The notes under the pieces are model-generated. The model had not been told where the DNA came from and searched no databases. It saw only the letters and a program-made list of their open reading frames with translations. The position numbers and the translations under genes are program-made. Shown piece after piece: positions 7,784-16,309 of a stretch of DNA of 55,073 nt; the stretch's first letter is position 1, and each line of letters begins with the position of its first letter. The stretch comes from Lachnospiraceae bacterium. Lineage in GTDB: Bacteria > Bacillota > Clostridia > Lachnospirales > Lachnospiraceae. The stretch is from NCBI GenBank assembly GCA_015057365.1, contig SVEN01000013.1, forward strand, positions 1 through 55,073, read 5' to 3'.

Positions 7784-8569
7784 ATGAAACAAAGATGTTT
7801 CTCAAAAGGTATCATTACCCTTGTCTTTTTGCTTTCCGTCAGCCTCTTTACCTTATTTGCAAACGCTTCCACAGCGTATGCTGCAGGTACTCCGAAGCTG
7901 AATGTAAAGTCAAAGGCAATTGTTAAAGGTAAGGACTATGCCCTTAAGGTTTATAATTTATCAGAGACACAAACCGTTACGTTTACCGTCGAAGACGAAG
8001 AAGTTGCTTCCGTCGACGAACATGGTGTTGTGACGGCTCTTTCTATTGGCACCACGATTGTTACCGCAGTTATCGAGGATTCCGAATCGACCGAGCCGGT
8101 GGTTCTGGAATGTAAGGTTACCGTAGGACCTCCTGCCTTATTTATTCTCTTTTCTCGTCTTGAGAAAGAGATGGTAGTGGGACAGCGTTCTATGATGACC
8201 TGGATGATTGCTCCGTTAAACACGGTAGAGCTTCCGAAGTTTTCCAGCTCTGCCCCGGAGGTAGCATCTGTCAGTGCCGGTGGTATTGTAACCGCGAAGT
8301 CCGCAGGTACCGCATACATATTTGCCCAGCTTGACAACGGTCATTTCGGGGCATGCCGTATTACGGTATCCGAAGAGCTTGAGCTCATCGACGAACCGGT
8401 AGAAGCATCTGTTGATGAAGTTGCAGAAGTAGCAGAACCGACAGAGCCGGCAGATGTTGAGGAAAAAGAAACTCCTAGTACTTTTGCGGATTTTCTGATT
8501 AATTTAAACGCAAACTTTACAAACGGTGATAATACCTCCGAAAATACGGGTGCTGATACAGCACAATAA
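7784..8569 (+). CDS. Secreted protein with bacterial Ig-like (Big_2) domains
   Basis: 261 residues from ATG 7784, 7 bases after GGAGGG. A Sec signal peptide (about 1-34, ending STAYAAG) is followed by two BIG2-type repeats; the pattern VASVDEHGVVTALSIGTTIV and VASVSAGGIVTAKSAGTAYI is diagnostic. The C-terminal quarter is acidic and low-complexity (EPVEASVDEVAEVAEPTEPA). There is no sortase motif or membrane anchor, so it is probably secreted or wall-associated by charge. Big_2 domains typically serve in surface binding; the partner is unknown. Confidence 0.85.
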   Translation: MKQRCFSKGIITLVFLLSVSLFTLFANASTAYAAGTPKLNVKSKAIVKGKDYALKVYNLSETQTVTFTVEDEEVASVDEHGVVTALSIGTTIVTAVIEDSESTEPVVLECKVTVGPPALFILFSRLEKEMVVGQRSMMTWMIAPLNTVELPKFSSSAPEVASVSAGGIVTAKSAGTAYIFAQLDNGHFGACRITVSEELELIDEPVEASVDEVAEVAEPTEPADVEEKETPSTFADFLINLNANFTNGDNTSENTGADTAQ

Positions 8570-8588
8570 TCTTTGGCACAAGCTAAAA

Positions 8589-8614
8589 GGGCTCCGCAGT
8601 TTATCTGCGGGGCC
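8589..8614 (+). terminator. Terminator after Ig-like gene
   Basis: GGGCTCCGCAG-TTTAT-CTGCGGGGCC followed by TTCTTTCTG. Confidence 0.8.
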
Positions 8615-8633
8615 TTCTTTCTGTCCCTTATAA

Positions 8634-8818
8634 TGGGAAGTCGGGATTATTGAGCTCCGTTTTGCAAGTCGCAACGCTCCGTCAAACTTCCTCCAAGAAA
8701 GACTAGGACGCTCGGGAGCGGCCTCGCGCCCAGTCTTTTCTAGGAGGTGATTTCGACTGCGCTAAGTGCGCGCCCCTTCGGGAAAAGCAAAACATAGCTC
8801 AATAATCCCGACTTCCCA
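8634..8818 (+). repeat. Modular nested inverted-repeat element, copy A
   Basis: A perfect 23-bp inverted repeat (8634-8656 with 8796-8818) encloses a second stem GTTTTGC/GCAAAAC and an inner stem around AAAGACT/AGTCTTT. Three internal blocks (8668-8692, 8745-8765, 8774-8792) recur in the same order in copy C at 32526-32797, although the outer arms are unrelated. It lies between convergent genes, directly after a terminator. No protein is encoded. Confidence 0.85.
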
Positions 8819-8840
8819 CTTTCAAGCGTTCAACAAGAAA

Positions 8841-8876
8841 AGAAGTGGCCCCGCATTTTGTACGAATACCACTTCT
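8841..8876 (-). terminator. Terminator-like hairpin after dapB
   Basis: Minus strand AGAAGTGG...CCACTTCT with a 20-base loop, then TTTCTTG. Confidence 0.55.
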
Positions 8877-8905
8877 CGTTACACATCTAAAAGAAAAATC
8901 AAATA

Positions 8906-9661
8906 TTAACCGATTACATCGCTCATGTTGTACATGCCGGCCGGTTTGCCTGCCAGGAATTTTGCTGCCTGAAGGGCGCCGTTTCCGAAGATTGCCTTGG
9001 AGTATGCGGTGTGCTTAATTTCGATGACCTCATCGGCACCGGCGAAGATAACTTCGTGCTCTCCTACAATGGTACCGCCACGCACTGCGGAGATTCCGAT
9101 TTCCTTTTTCTCACGCATCTTGCGCTCCTGAGAACGATCAAATTTGTATGCATACTCGTTATTTAATACCTCGTTCATGGCATCCGCGATAGCCAATGCC
9201 GTTCCGGACGGTGCATCTACCTTACGATTGTGATGCTTCTCTACGATTTCCATATCAAAGTCCGCTGCCGCAAATACCTGCGCCGCAGCTGCCACCAGCT
9301 TAAGTAAGGTATTTACACCGAGAGACATGTTTGCAGAACGAAGAATCGCCACCTTTTTCGAGGTCTCCTGTACCTGTGCAAACTCTTCCTCAGAAAGGCC
9401 GGTAGTACAAAATACCAGCGGCATCTTATTTTCTACGGAAAACGCCAGTCGCTCGGAGAGCTTCGCCGGAGAGGAAAAGTCAATCACCACATCTGCCTCT
9501 TCCTTCACATCCAAAATGCTCGGATAAACCGGGTAGTCATAATACTGTTCCGTTACAAAATCCACACCCGCTACAATTTTTGCCTGTGTATCTTCTGCGG
9601 CCAAATCGGAAATGACACGTCCCATCTTTCCGTTACAGCCGCACATAATAATGCGTACCAT
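8906..9661 (-). CDS. dapB: 4-hydroxy-tetrahydrodipicolinate reductase
   Basis: 251 residues from ATG 9661, whose AGGAGG overlaps the end of dapA (10-base gap). The N-terminal nucleotide-binding motif is MCGCNGKMGR, and the active-site motif EKHHNRKVDAPSGTA carries the catalytic His pair and Lys. It reduces the dapA product with NAD(P)H on the path to diaminopimelate and lysine. It shares the upstream lysine riboswitch through cotranscription with dapA. Confidence 0.96.
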   Translation of the reverse strand: MVRIIMCGCNGKMGRVISDLAAEDTQAKIVAGVDFVTEQYYDYPVYPSILDVKEEADVVIDFSSPAKLSERLAFSVENKMPLVFCTTGLSEEEFAQVQETSKKVAILRSANMSLGVNTLLKLVAAAAQVFAAADFDMEIVEKHHNRKVDAPSGTALAIADAMNEVLNNEYAYKFDRSQERKMREKKEIGISAVRGGTIVGEHEVIFAGADEVIEIKHTAYSKAIFGNGALQAAKFLAGKPAGMYNMSDVIG

Positions 9662-9671
9662 AGTATACCTC

Positions 9672-10556
9672 CTAAATAATTCCAAGGTCCTTCATCACAG
9701 CCGCAAGCTTTGCCTTATTGGCATCCTCCATCTCAGTAAGCGGCAGACGAAGCGGTCCAACCTCCATACCCATCAGGTTCAGGGCAGCCTTTACCGGAAT
9801 CGGGTTCACTTCGGAGAACAAATTGTCAACAAGCGGCAAGTACTTTAACTGAAGGTCAAGACTTCCTTTTACATCCCCTGCAAGGAACTTTGCACAGATG
9901 TCATGGGTCTCCTTCGGTACTACGTTAGACAGCACGGAGATAACACCCTTACCGCCTGCGGAAAGTACCGGGACAATCTGGTCGTCATTACCGGAATACA
10001 AATCAATATCACCCTGACACAGATACATGGTCTGCATGGTGGTGCTGATGTTACCGGTGGCATCCTTAATACCTACAATGTTATCTACATTCTTTACCAA
10101 CTCCGCTACGGTTGCCGGCTGAATCGTACAGCCCGTACGGCTCGGTACGTTGTAAAGAATCGCCGGAATATTTACTGCCTTTGCGGTCTCGGTAAAGTGA
10201 GCGATTAAGCCCTTCTGGGTAGCCTTGTTGTAATACGGGGTAACCAAAAGCAGTCCGTCTGCTCCTGCCTTTTCCGCTTCCTTGGATAAATAAATCGCGG
10301 TCTCCGTGCAGTTGGAACCGGTACCTGCAATAACCGGAATTCTCTTTGCTACCTTATCCACCGTATAGCGGATACACTCCAAATGCTCCTCATGACTCAA
10401 TGTAGAAGCCTCGCCGGTGGTTCCGCAAATAATGATGGAATCCGTACCGCCTGCAATCTGAAACTCCAACAGTTCGCCAAGCTTCTCAAAATTAACCTCT
10501 CCGTTTGCCTTCATCGGTGTTACAATCGCAACACCTGCACCTGTAAATAATGCCAT
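9672..10556 (-). CDS. dapA: 4-hydroxy-tetrahydrodipicolinate synthase
   Basis: 294 residues from MALFTGAGVAIVTPM (ATG 10556 after TAGGAGGTGCGAT), the standard length; the open frame upstream runs into the riboswitch and is not coding. Signatures: CGTTGEASTLSHEEH, LYNVPSRTG with the catalytic Tyr, and GIKDATG with the Schiff-base Lys. It condenses pyruvate and aspartate semialdehyde, the first committed step of lysine/diaminopimelate synthesis. Confidence 0.97.
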   Translation of the reverse strand: MALFTGAGVAIVTPMKANGEVNFEKLGELLEFQIAGGTDSIIICGTTGEASTLSHEEHLECIRYTVDKVAKRIPVIAGTGSNCTETAIYLSKEAEKAGADGLLLVTPYYNKATQKGLIAHFTETAKAVNIPAILYNVPSRTGCTIQPATVAELVKNVDNIVGIKDATGNISTTMQTMYLCQGDIDLYSGNDDQIVPVLSAGGKGVISVLSNVVPKETHDICAKFLAGDVKGSLDLQLKYLPLVDNLFSEVNPIPVKAALNLMGMEVGPLRLPLTEMEDANKAKLAAVMKDLGII

Positions 10557-10579
10557 ATCGCACCTCCTATAAAAAATAA

Positions 10580-10599
10580 AACCGTCTCTGATGACGGTT
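10580..10599 (-). terminator. Riboswitch-controlled terminator before dapA
   Basis: Minus strand AACCGTC-ATCAGA-GACGGTT followed by TTATTTTTT. It lies between the lysine aptamer and the dapA ribosome binding site. TTCTTCG just before the stem can pair with CGAAGAA at the end of the aptamer, a plausible switch. Confidence 0.85.
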
Positions 10600-10657
10600 C
10601 TCGAAGAATACCTGATTCGGTAAGTACCCCGCAACCTTCCGGTGCGGAAATTTCTTC

Positions 10658-10821
10658 GATAGCCCTCCATCAAATGAATGATGACAGTCCCGCGGCTGTT
10701 AACCCCGGCCCCAGCAAATAGCCCTCAGGAAGCTACTTACTTCGGCATCTCATCCTTTCCCCTACGTTCTCTTATGCCCTGACATATCCCGCAGTGTACT
10801 GATAATCAATGCGCCTCTATC
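10658..10821 (-). ncRNA. Lysine riboswitch (L box) aptamer
   Basis: On the minus strand the 5' end GATAGAGGCGC and 3' end GGAGGGCTATC form the closing P1 stem. In between are ATCAGTA, GGGGAAAGG, GCCGAAG and GGGACTGTC, all conserved lysine-aptamer core elements in the right order. Lysine binding would favour the terminator at 10580-10599 and lower dapA-dapB expression. Confidence 0.92.
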
Positions 10822-10843
10822 ACAATACTTATTGTATATCCAT

Positions 10844-10872
10844 AGAATATACCAGAAATCTTGTCTTGTCAA
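10844..10872 (-). promoter_or_regulatory. Promoter of the lysine riboswitch-dapA-dapB transcript
   Basis: Minus strand TTGACA (10867-10872), 17-base spacer, TATTCT (10844-10849), about 25 bases ahead of the aptamer. Confidence 0.8.
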
Positions 10873-10950
10873 CTGGTTTTCTTCTTTTCTTTTAAAATCC
10901 TTTTACCGAAAACATTCGTCTGCCGCAAACAGACTTTCTCCCATATTTTC

Positions 10951-12672
10951 TTACCCAAGCAGCTTCTTCGTATACTCTTCCTGCGGTCGCAGGAACAAGT
11001 CCTCCGTAGCACCGCATTCCACTACTTTACCATCCTTCATAACCAGCACACGGTCGCAGATTTTCCGCACCACCGCCATGTCGTGGGACACAAATACATA
11101 GGTCAGGCCATGCTCTTTCTGAAGTCTCAATAACAGCTCCAGGATTTGGGCCTGCACCGTAACATCCAGTGCCGATACCGGCTCGTCAAGAAGTACCAGC
11201 TCCGGATTGGTAATAAGAGCCGCCGCAATGGCCACACGTTGGCGCTGTCCACCGGAGAGCTCCGCCACATACCGGTCGATGACATCAAGGGGTAATTCCG
11301 TTTCCCTCAAAATATTTTGCACCAAAGGAAGACGCTCTTCCTTGGTAAGAGTGGTATTTAACCGGAGTGGCTCCTCTAAAATCCAGCCCACCTTCTTAGC
11401 GGGATTCAGACTGGTGTACGGGTCCTGAAATACCATTTGTACCCCTGCCGTTTTGGTCTTTCTGTCGGAGAGTTGCTCCGGCACATTCTCTTTTGCCGCA
11501 TACGGCCCGCCTACCTGCAAGGACACCTCTCCCGTATATCCGGAAAGGAGCCCGGATACTGCCTTTAACAGCGTGGACTTTCCGCATCCGCTTTCGCCTA
11601 CGATGCCGAATATTTCTCCCTTGTTCACATCAAAGGATACCCCGTTTACCGCATGCTTTTCGGTGGATTTCTTAAAAAGACCGGATCGCTGCTTATATAC
11701 CACGGAAAGGTTTTCTACCGAAAGTACCGGCGTATGACCGATGCTCTCCTGCGCACCAGATTCGGAATCAACCGTTCCTTCCGTTCCATCACAAGAATTC
11801 CTCGTCGTCTCCTTCGGCCCTTTTACCGCTGCCTTCATCAAATTCATTGTATAAGTACGTTCCGGATGCTCAAACACCTGCTCCGTCTCGCCTTCTTCCA
11901 CCACCTTACCGTCCTTCATAATCATGACACGGTCGCAGAGCTCCCGCAGTACGGACAAGTCATGGGAAATAAAAATCACTGCCGTGTTCTGTTCCTTTGC
12001 CAGCTTCCGGATAAGGGACACTATCTCCCGCTCCGTTACCGCATCTAACGCCGTGGTGGGCTCGTCGCAAATAAGCAGTCGCGGCTTATTAATCATTGCC
12101 ATGGCAATCATGACACGCTGACGCATACCGCCGGACAGATGATGCGGATACTGGGAAAGAAGCTGCTCCCCCTTCTTTAACTCCGCTTTCGAAAGTGCAT
12201 CTAGTACCGCCGTCTTTCGCTCCTCCGCAGTCAGAGACGTATGAAGTAATAACGGTTCCTCCATCTGAGTTCCTATGGTCTGTACCGGATTTAAAGAGGT
12301 CAAAGGCTCCTGAAAAATCATGGTCATTTCTTTGCCGGAAAGACCGAGACGAAGCTCCTCCTCCTCCTTTTTTGCCTTCCGGGCGCCGATTTTTCCCGTC
12401 CCCTGCACACACAACGATTTCCCTCCAAACAGCATCGCTTCGCAGGAACGCTTGGCATTTTCCGGAAGTAACCCCATAACTGCCAGTGCCGTCATACTTT
12501 TTCCCGAACCGGACTCACCCGCAATTCCGAGAATCTCGCCCTCCGATAAATCGAAAGACACCTTCTTTACAACCGTTTTATCGCCTCTGCCGTACCGCGG
12601 AAACGCCACGGAAAGTTCCCGTACCGACAAAAGCGCACATTCCTTTGACAGATTCTTGTTATCCTTAGTCAT
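10951..12672 (-). CDS. Oligopeptide ABC transporter, fused double ATPase (DppD-DppF type)
   Basis: 573 residues holding two complete ABC ATPase domains. The first has Walker A GESGSGKSM, signature LSGGMRQRV and Walker B LLICDEPTTALD. The second (from about 320) has GESGCGKST, LSGGQRQRVAIA and LVLLDEPVSALD. Both have the C-terminal regulatory segment typical of peptide importers. Usually these are two genes; here they are fused with a short non-conserved linker (about 275-315). The start overlaps the stop of the permease gene (ATGACTAA), so translation is coupled. It powers uptake by the permeases and binding protein upstream. Confidence 0.93.
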   Translation of the reverse strand: MTKDNKNLSKECALLSVRELSVAFPRYGRGDKTVVKKVSFDLSEGEILGIAGESGSGKSMTALAVMGLLPENAKRSCEAMLFGGKSLCVQGTGKIGARKAKKEEEELRLGLSGKEMTMIFQEPLTSLNPVQTIGTQMEEPLLLHTSLTAEERKTAVLDALSKAELKKGEQLLSQYPHHLSGGMRQRVMIAMAMINKPRLLICDEPTTALDAVTEREIVSLIRKLAKEQNTAVIFISHDLSVLRELCDRVMIMKDGKVVEEGETEQVFEHPERTYTMNLMKAAVKGPKETTRNSCDGTEGTVDSESGAQESIGHTPVLSVENLSVVYKQRSGLFKKSTEKHAVNGVSFDVNKGEIFGIVGESGCGKSTLLKAVSGLLSGYTGEVSLQVGGPYAAKENVPEQLSDRKTKTAGVQMVFQDPYTSLNPAKKVGWILEEPLRLNTTLTKEERLPLVQNILRETELPLDVIDRYVAELSGGQRQRVAIAAALITNPELVLLDEPVSALDVTVQAQILELLLRLQKEHGLTYVFVSHDMAVVRKICDRVLVMKDGKVVECGATEDLFLRPQEEYTKKLLG

Positions 12673-13489
12673 GCTTTGCGCCTCCTTCCAGGCTCAGCAG
12701 CCCCACACCCAGCACGCTGAACAAAATCATGAGGCCCGGCGCCACCGCATTCCACGGTGCCCGGAATAAATAAGGCTGTGCCTCGGAAAGCATTCTTCCA
12801 AGGCTGGCATCCGGCGGCTGTACACCGAGACTTAGGTAGCTCATGGCCGCCTCCGACAACACCGCATTGTTAAAACCGATAGCCAGTGCAGAAAATAAAC
12901 TACCTTTGATATTCGGTAAAATGTGCACAAACATAATCCGAAGATGGCTCGCTCCCATGAGTCTTGCATTTTTTACGTAATCCAGCTCTTTCTGTACTAC
13001 GAAACCACTGCGCACCACACGGGCAAAGCTCGGGATGAACAAAATCCCCAAGGCCGCAATGAGCTGTACTGTACCGCTACCGAATACACCCACAAACACC
13101 AGCGCCAGCAAAATACTTGGAATCGCCGCAACGGCATCGTTAAATCGCATCAAAATCAAATCAGCCTTTCCGCCGAAATAACCGGTAAAAGCACCCACAA
13201 GACAACCTCCCACAGCACCGATGGTCACCACAGAAAGTCCTACCGCAAAGGTGGTTCCTGCACCCTTCATCACACGTGAAAGCACATCCCGGCCGAAATT
13301 GTCCGTACCGAAGAAATGGGCAAGGGAAGGAGAAGCGTTCTTTATCGTTGCATCCATGGCATTCGGGTCGTAAGGCGTATAAAAACAACCCACCAGCGAA
13401 ACAAGCGCCGCCAGAACCACCAACACCAAACCAACAATCCGGTTCATTTTCCACTTTCCGTCTTTTTTCAACCATCCGACTACGCTCAT
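12665..13489 (-). CDS. Peptide ABC transporter permease (DppC/OppC type)
   Basis: 274 residues with an N-terminal membrane segment (VGLVLVVLAALVSLVGCF), the typical HFFGTDNFGRDVLSRVM motif after it, and five more helices. The EAA-like loop that docks the ATPase is around EAAMSYLSLGVQPPDASLG. SD GGAAAGGAGGGATAGG precedes the start. It forms the channel with the permease encoded upstream. Confidence 0.93.
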   Translation of the reverse strand: MSVVGWLKKDGKWKMNRIVGLVLVVLAALVSLVGCFYTPYDPNAMDATIKNASPSLAHFFGTDNFGRDVLSRVMKGAGTTFAVGLSVVTIGAVGGCLVGAFTGYFGGKADLILMRFNDAVAAIPSILLALVFVGVFGSGTVQLIAALGILFIPSFARVVRSGFVVQKELDYVKNARLMGASHLRIMFVHILPNIKGSLFSALAIGFNNAVLSEAAMSYLSLGVQPPDASLGRMLSEAQPYLFRAPWNAVAPGLMILFSVLGVGLLSLEGGAKHD

Positions 13490-13582
13490 CCTATCCCTCC
13501 TTTCCTTGTCTTACTTCTGATTTCTATTCCAATAGGTTCGCCGGACATTTTCCCTCCGACATTCCTGCTCTTTCTCTGTTAA

Positions 13583-14524
13583 TTATAATTCCTTGATACG
13601 CGGGTCCAGGAACCTACAGATAAGGTCCGCCCCGTAATTCAATAACACCACCACTGCCGTGGTATACAGCACAATGGCCCGCACCACCGGGAAATCTCTC
13701 GATGAAATGGACACCGCAAGCAAACGTCCCACACCGGACAGATTAAACACCTGCTCAATCACAATACTGCCCGCTAAAATCTCCGCCATCACCATGGTAA
13801 GGAATGTCACCACCGGCACCAATGCATTTCGAAGCACATGCCGCCACAACACTCTGCGGCTCGTACAGCCCTTACTTCGCGCGGTCCGCACATAATCGGC
13901 CCCCATCTGCTCCTTTAAGGAGCTTTGCAAAAAGCGCACCGACATACCGATTTTCGGTACAGCTACCGCAATGGCCGGAAATATCATAAAACCTAAAAAT
14001 CCAAAGAAATCCTCTCCCGCCGGTACATAAGCGCCCGGTGTAAACCACCGGAGCACAATCCCGAAGAGAAGTGTAATCAACATTCCCAAAAAGAATGGCG
14101 GTACCGCCATCATGGTCTGGGTAAGAAATGCCACAAGGCCTTCCCCTACTTTCGTTTTGGTCCGTGCCGCAAAAATACCGAAGGGCACGGAAATTCCTAC
14201 AATCAGCACAAAAGATAATAGTGCAAGACTGATGGTCACACCGAACCGGTCAGAAAGAAGCTCTGCCACCGGAATACGATACTGGGTAGACTCACCGAAA
14301 TCGCCGCGCAGTGCCCCCAACAAAAACTCTCCGTAACGTACCATAAGCGGCCGATTCAGTCCCATTGCCTCACGAAGTGCCTCAATTTCTTCATCCGTAG
14401 CATCAATACTTAAATTCGCCACCGCCGCATCCGACGGAATGACCTCAAAAGCCAGGAAGGTCAGAAATGCCGCCAGTAACAGCGTTACCACTAATGCAAT
14501 TGTCTTTTTTACAAAATAGCGCAT
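13583..14524 (-). CDS. Peptide ABC transporter permease (DppB/OppB type)
   Basis: 313 residues with six predicted helices. It opens with the family pattern of a helix followed by LREAMGLNRPLMVRYGEFL and then GDFGEST. The docking loop is near DYVRTARSKGCTSRRVLWRH. It follows the binding-protein gene and precedes the DppC-type gene, which is the standard operon order. Confidence 0.93.
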   Translation of the reverse strand: MRYFVKKTIALVVTLLLAAFLTFLAFEVIPSDAAVANLSIDATDEEIEALREAMGLNRPLMVRYGEFLLGALRGDFGESTQYRIPVAELLSDRFGVTISLALLSFVLIVGISVPFGIFAARTKTKVGEGLVAFLTQTMMAVPPFFLGMLITLLFGIVLRWFTPGAYVPAGEDFFGFLGFMIFPAIAVAVPKIGMSVRFLQSSLKEQMGADYVRTARSKGCTSRRVLWRHVLRNALVPVVTFLTMVMAEILAGSIVIEQVFNLSGVGRLLAVSISSRDFPVVRAIVLYTTAVVVLLNYGADLICRFLDPRIKEL

Positions 14525-14549
14525 CTCTGCCCCTCCTTTCTTTTGTTGG

Positions 14550-14566
14550 GCGCGGTGCCACCGCGC
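14550..14566 (-). terminator. Intercistronic hairpin between binding protein and permease genes
   Basis: GCGCGGT-GGC-ACCGCGC is a G+C-rich stem directly after the binding-protein stop, without a T run. It probably stabilises the upstream mRNA, giving more binding protein than permease. Confidence 0.5.
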
Positions 14567-14568
14567 TT

Positions 14569-16092
14569 TTACTCGGCCGGCTTAATGGATGCCAAGTCTA
14601 ATACATACACCGGGTAGAACAAGAAGTTCGTGAACTTCTTGTTCACGGCTACCAGCTTTGCGCCGTCCTGCAGGTATACGCTGGCGGCGTCTTTGGTTAA
14701 GAGCTGCTGGATGTCCTTATATAAGGTAATCTTCTCGTTCTCGTCAATGCTTGCCAATGCTTTTGCAAATAAATCATCAAATTCCGGGTTTTCATAGTTT
14801 ACGAAGTTATTTTTTGCGGTAGACGTATAACGCTTCACTACATCACTCGGGGCCAATGCGGAATCCAAGGCTACAATCGTTGCCTCGTAGTCACGGTTCC
14901 GGTATACATCCGTCAACCATGCGGACCACTCGATTAACTGAATCTCTGCCTTTACACCAACCTTCTTATACTGTTCCGTCAATACCTGTGCCGTTGCCAC
15001 ATGAATGTCGTAGTTGGACGGCACCTTTACGGTAAAGGTCAGCGGGTTGCTCTCGTTATAGCCCGCATCCGCCAGCAATTCTTTTGCCTTCTCCGGCTGA
15101 TAGGTGTAATAGTTTTCCAAGGTTTCATCGTAATATACGCCGAAGTTCGGGAACATATTGCTGCCGATGACATGGCCTCTTCCACCGCCTACAATGTTTA
15201 ACAATTCGTCCTTGTCTACCGCGTAGCAAAGAGCCTGACGCACCTTAAGATCGGCAAACGGGCCGAAATCGTTGTTTAAGAACATAGCCTGCACTACATT
15301 GGTAGAGCCGACCTCCAGGTTATAATCGTCCGGGAGCTGTGCCGCCTGCTCATCCGTCAGATACGGAAAAATGTCGATGCTTCCCGACAACAGCTCCATA
15401 AATGCCGCATCGTTGCTGGCGCAAATTTTAAAGGTTACGTTTTCCAGATACGGCTGATCTCCGTAATAATCATCAAACCGTTCTACCACAAAGCTGGTTA
15501 AAGGGGTGTAGGATACGAACTTATACGGGCCCGTTCCTACCGGTGCACTTTCCTGATTCGCATAGTCCTCCGGGATAATGAAACAAGTCAAAAATCCCAA
15601 AAGCTCCGTATTCGGTTCGGAAAGAGAAATCACAATGGTGTCCTCTCCCACCTTTTCCACGGCAGAAATAACAGAAAGCGCCGATTCCACGACAACCTCA
15701 GGATCCTGAGCATCGAGTAAACCCGCGCAACGCTTTACCGAATAAATCACATCATCCGCAGTAACCACCTCGCCGTTGTGAAACTTCACATTCTCGCGCA
15801 AGGTAAAGGTATACGACATACCATCCGGGGCAATCGTATAATCTTTTGCTACCGCAGGAACCAATGTTCCGTTCGAAGCAGGCTTTACCAACCCTTCGAA
15901 CACATTAAACAAGACTTCATCGGTTCCTGCCGCCACTGCTTTGTGAGGGTCAAGACTGTCCAAATCCTGTGTTATTCCTACTACCGCGGAAACCGAATCC
16001 TCCGAACCTTTCTTTCCCGTCTTGCCGCCGTTGCATGCACAAAGTGCGGTAACGGAAATAAGTAGTGCAAGAAATATTGCTTTCTTTTTCAT
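14569..16092 (-). CDS. Peptide-binding lipoprotein of the ABC importer (family 5)
   Basis: 507 residues. A lipoprotein signal ends near ALLISVTALCAC (acylated Cys at about 18-20). The mature protein shows family 5 patterns: TFTLRENVKFHNGEVVTADD, VGTGPYKFVSY and VRQALCYAVDKDELLN. It captures peptides outside the membrane and delivers them to the permeases. SD GGAGGTAGTATC precedes the ATG. It has its own promoter at 16147-16175. Confidence 0.93.
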   Translation of the reverse strand: MKKKAIFLALLISVTALCACNGGKTGKKGSEDSVSAVVGITQDLDSLDPHKAVAAGTDEVLFNVFEGLVKPASNGTLVPAVAKDYTIAPDGMSYTFTLRENVKFHNGEVVTADDVIYSVKRCAGLLDAQDPEVVVESALSVISAVEKVGEDTIVISLSEPNTELLGFLTCFIIPEDYANQESAPVGTGPYKFVSYTPLTSFVVERFDDYYGDQPYLENVTFKICASNDAAFMELLSGSIDIFPYLTDEQAAQLPDDYNLEVGSTNVVQAMFLNNDFGPFADLKVRQALCYAVDKDELLNIVGGGRGHVIGSNMFPNFGVYYDETLENYYTYQPEKAKELLADAGYNESNPLTFTVKVPSNYDIHVATAQVLTEQYKKVGVKAEIQLIEWSAWLTDVYRNRDYEATIVALDSALAPSDVVKRYTSTAKNNFVNYENPEFDDLFAKALASIDENEKITLYKDIQQLLTKDAASVYLQDGAKLVAVNKKFTNFLFYPVYVLDLASIKPAE

Positions 16093-16146
16093 GATACTAC
16101 CTCCGTTCGCGGAATCAATTCCGCTCTATTAAATTTTTACGCTACT

Positions 16147-16175
16147 ATCATAAACTATTTTTTTGAAAAATACAA
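16147..16175 (-). promoter_or_regulatory. Promoter of the peptide importer operon
   Basis: Minus strand TTGTAT, 17 bases, TATGAT. Downstream, before the SD, is a perfect GCGGAAT-TG-ATTCCGC inverted repeat (about 16112-16127) that could be an operator. Confidence 0.6.
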
Positions 16176-16278
16176 GAAAAAAATTTATGAGTTTTTTATG
16201 AAATTCTTCAAAACCTCTTTATTCTTGTCCGAAAATAGTGTAAAATAGGGGAAGACAAATTTTAAAGGAGGGTATCGC

Positions 16279-16294
16279 GGAAGAATATTCTTCC
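16279..16294 (+). promoter_or_regulatory. Perfect 16-base palindrome between a strong SD and the start codon
   Basis: GGAAGAATATTCTTCC lies between AAAGGAGG (16265-16272) and the ATG at 16310. The SD is 38 bases from the ATG, too far unless folding of the palindrome brings it closer; the nearer GAGAAAGAAAG is a weak alternative SD. Confidence 0.5.
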
Positions 16295-16309
16295 CGAGAA
16301 AGAAAGAAC

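Noticed and set aside
8634..8818. CRISPR array or integron attC site
   Set aside because: There are no evenly spaced direct repeats, and the ends are locus-specific while the centre is conserved, opposite to attC.
10557..10830. T-box leader upstream of dapA
   Set aside because: The T-box AGGGTGG motif is absent; the lysine aptamer core is present.
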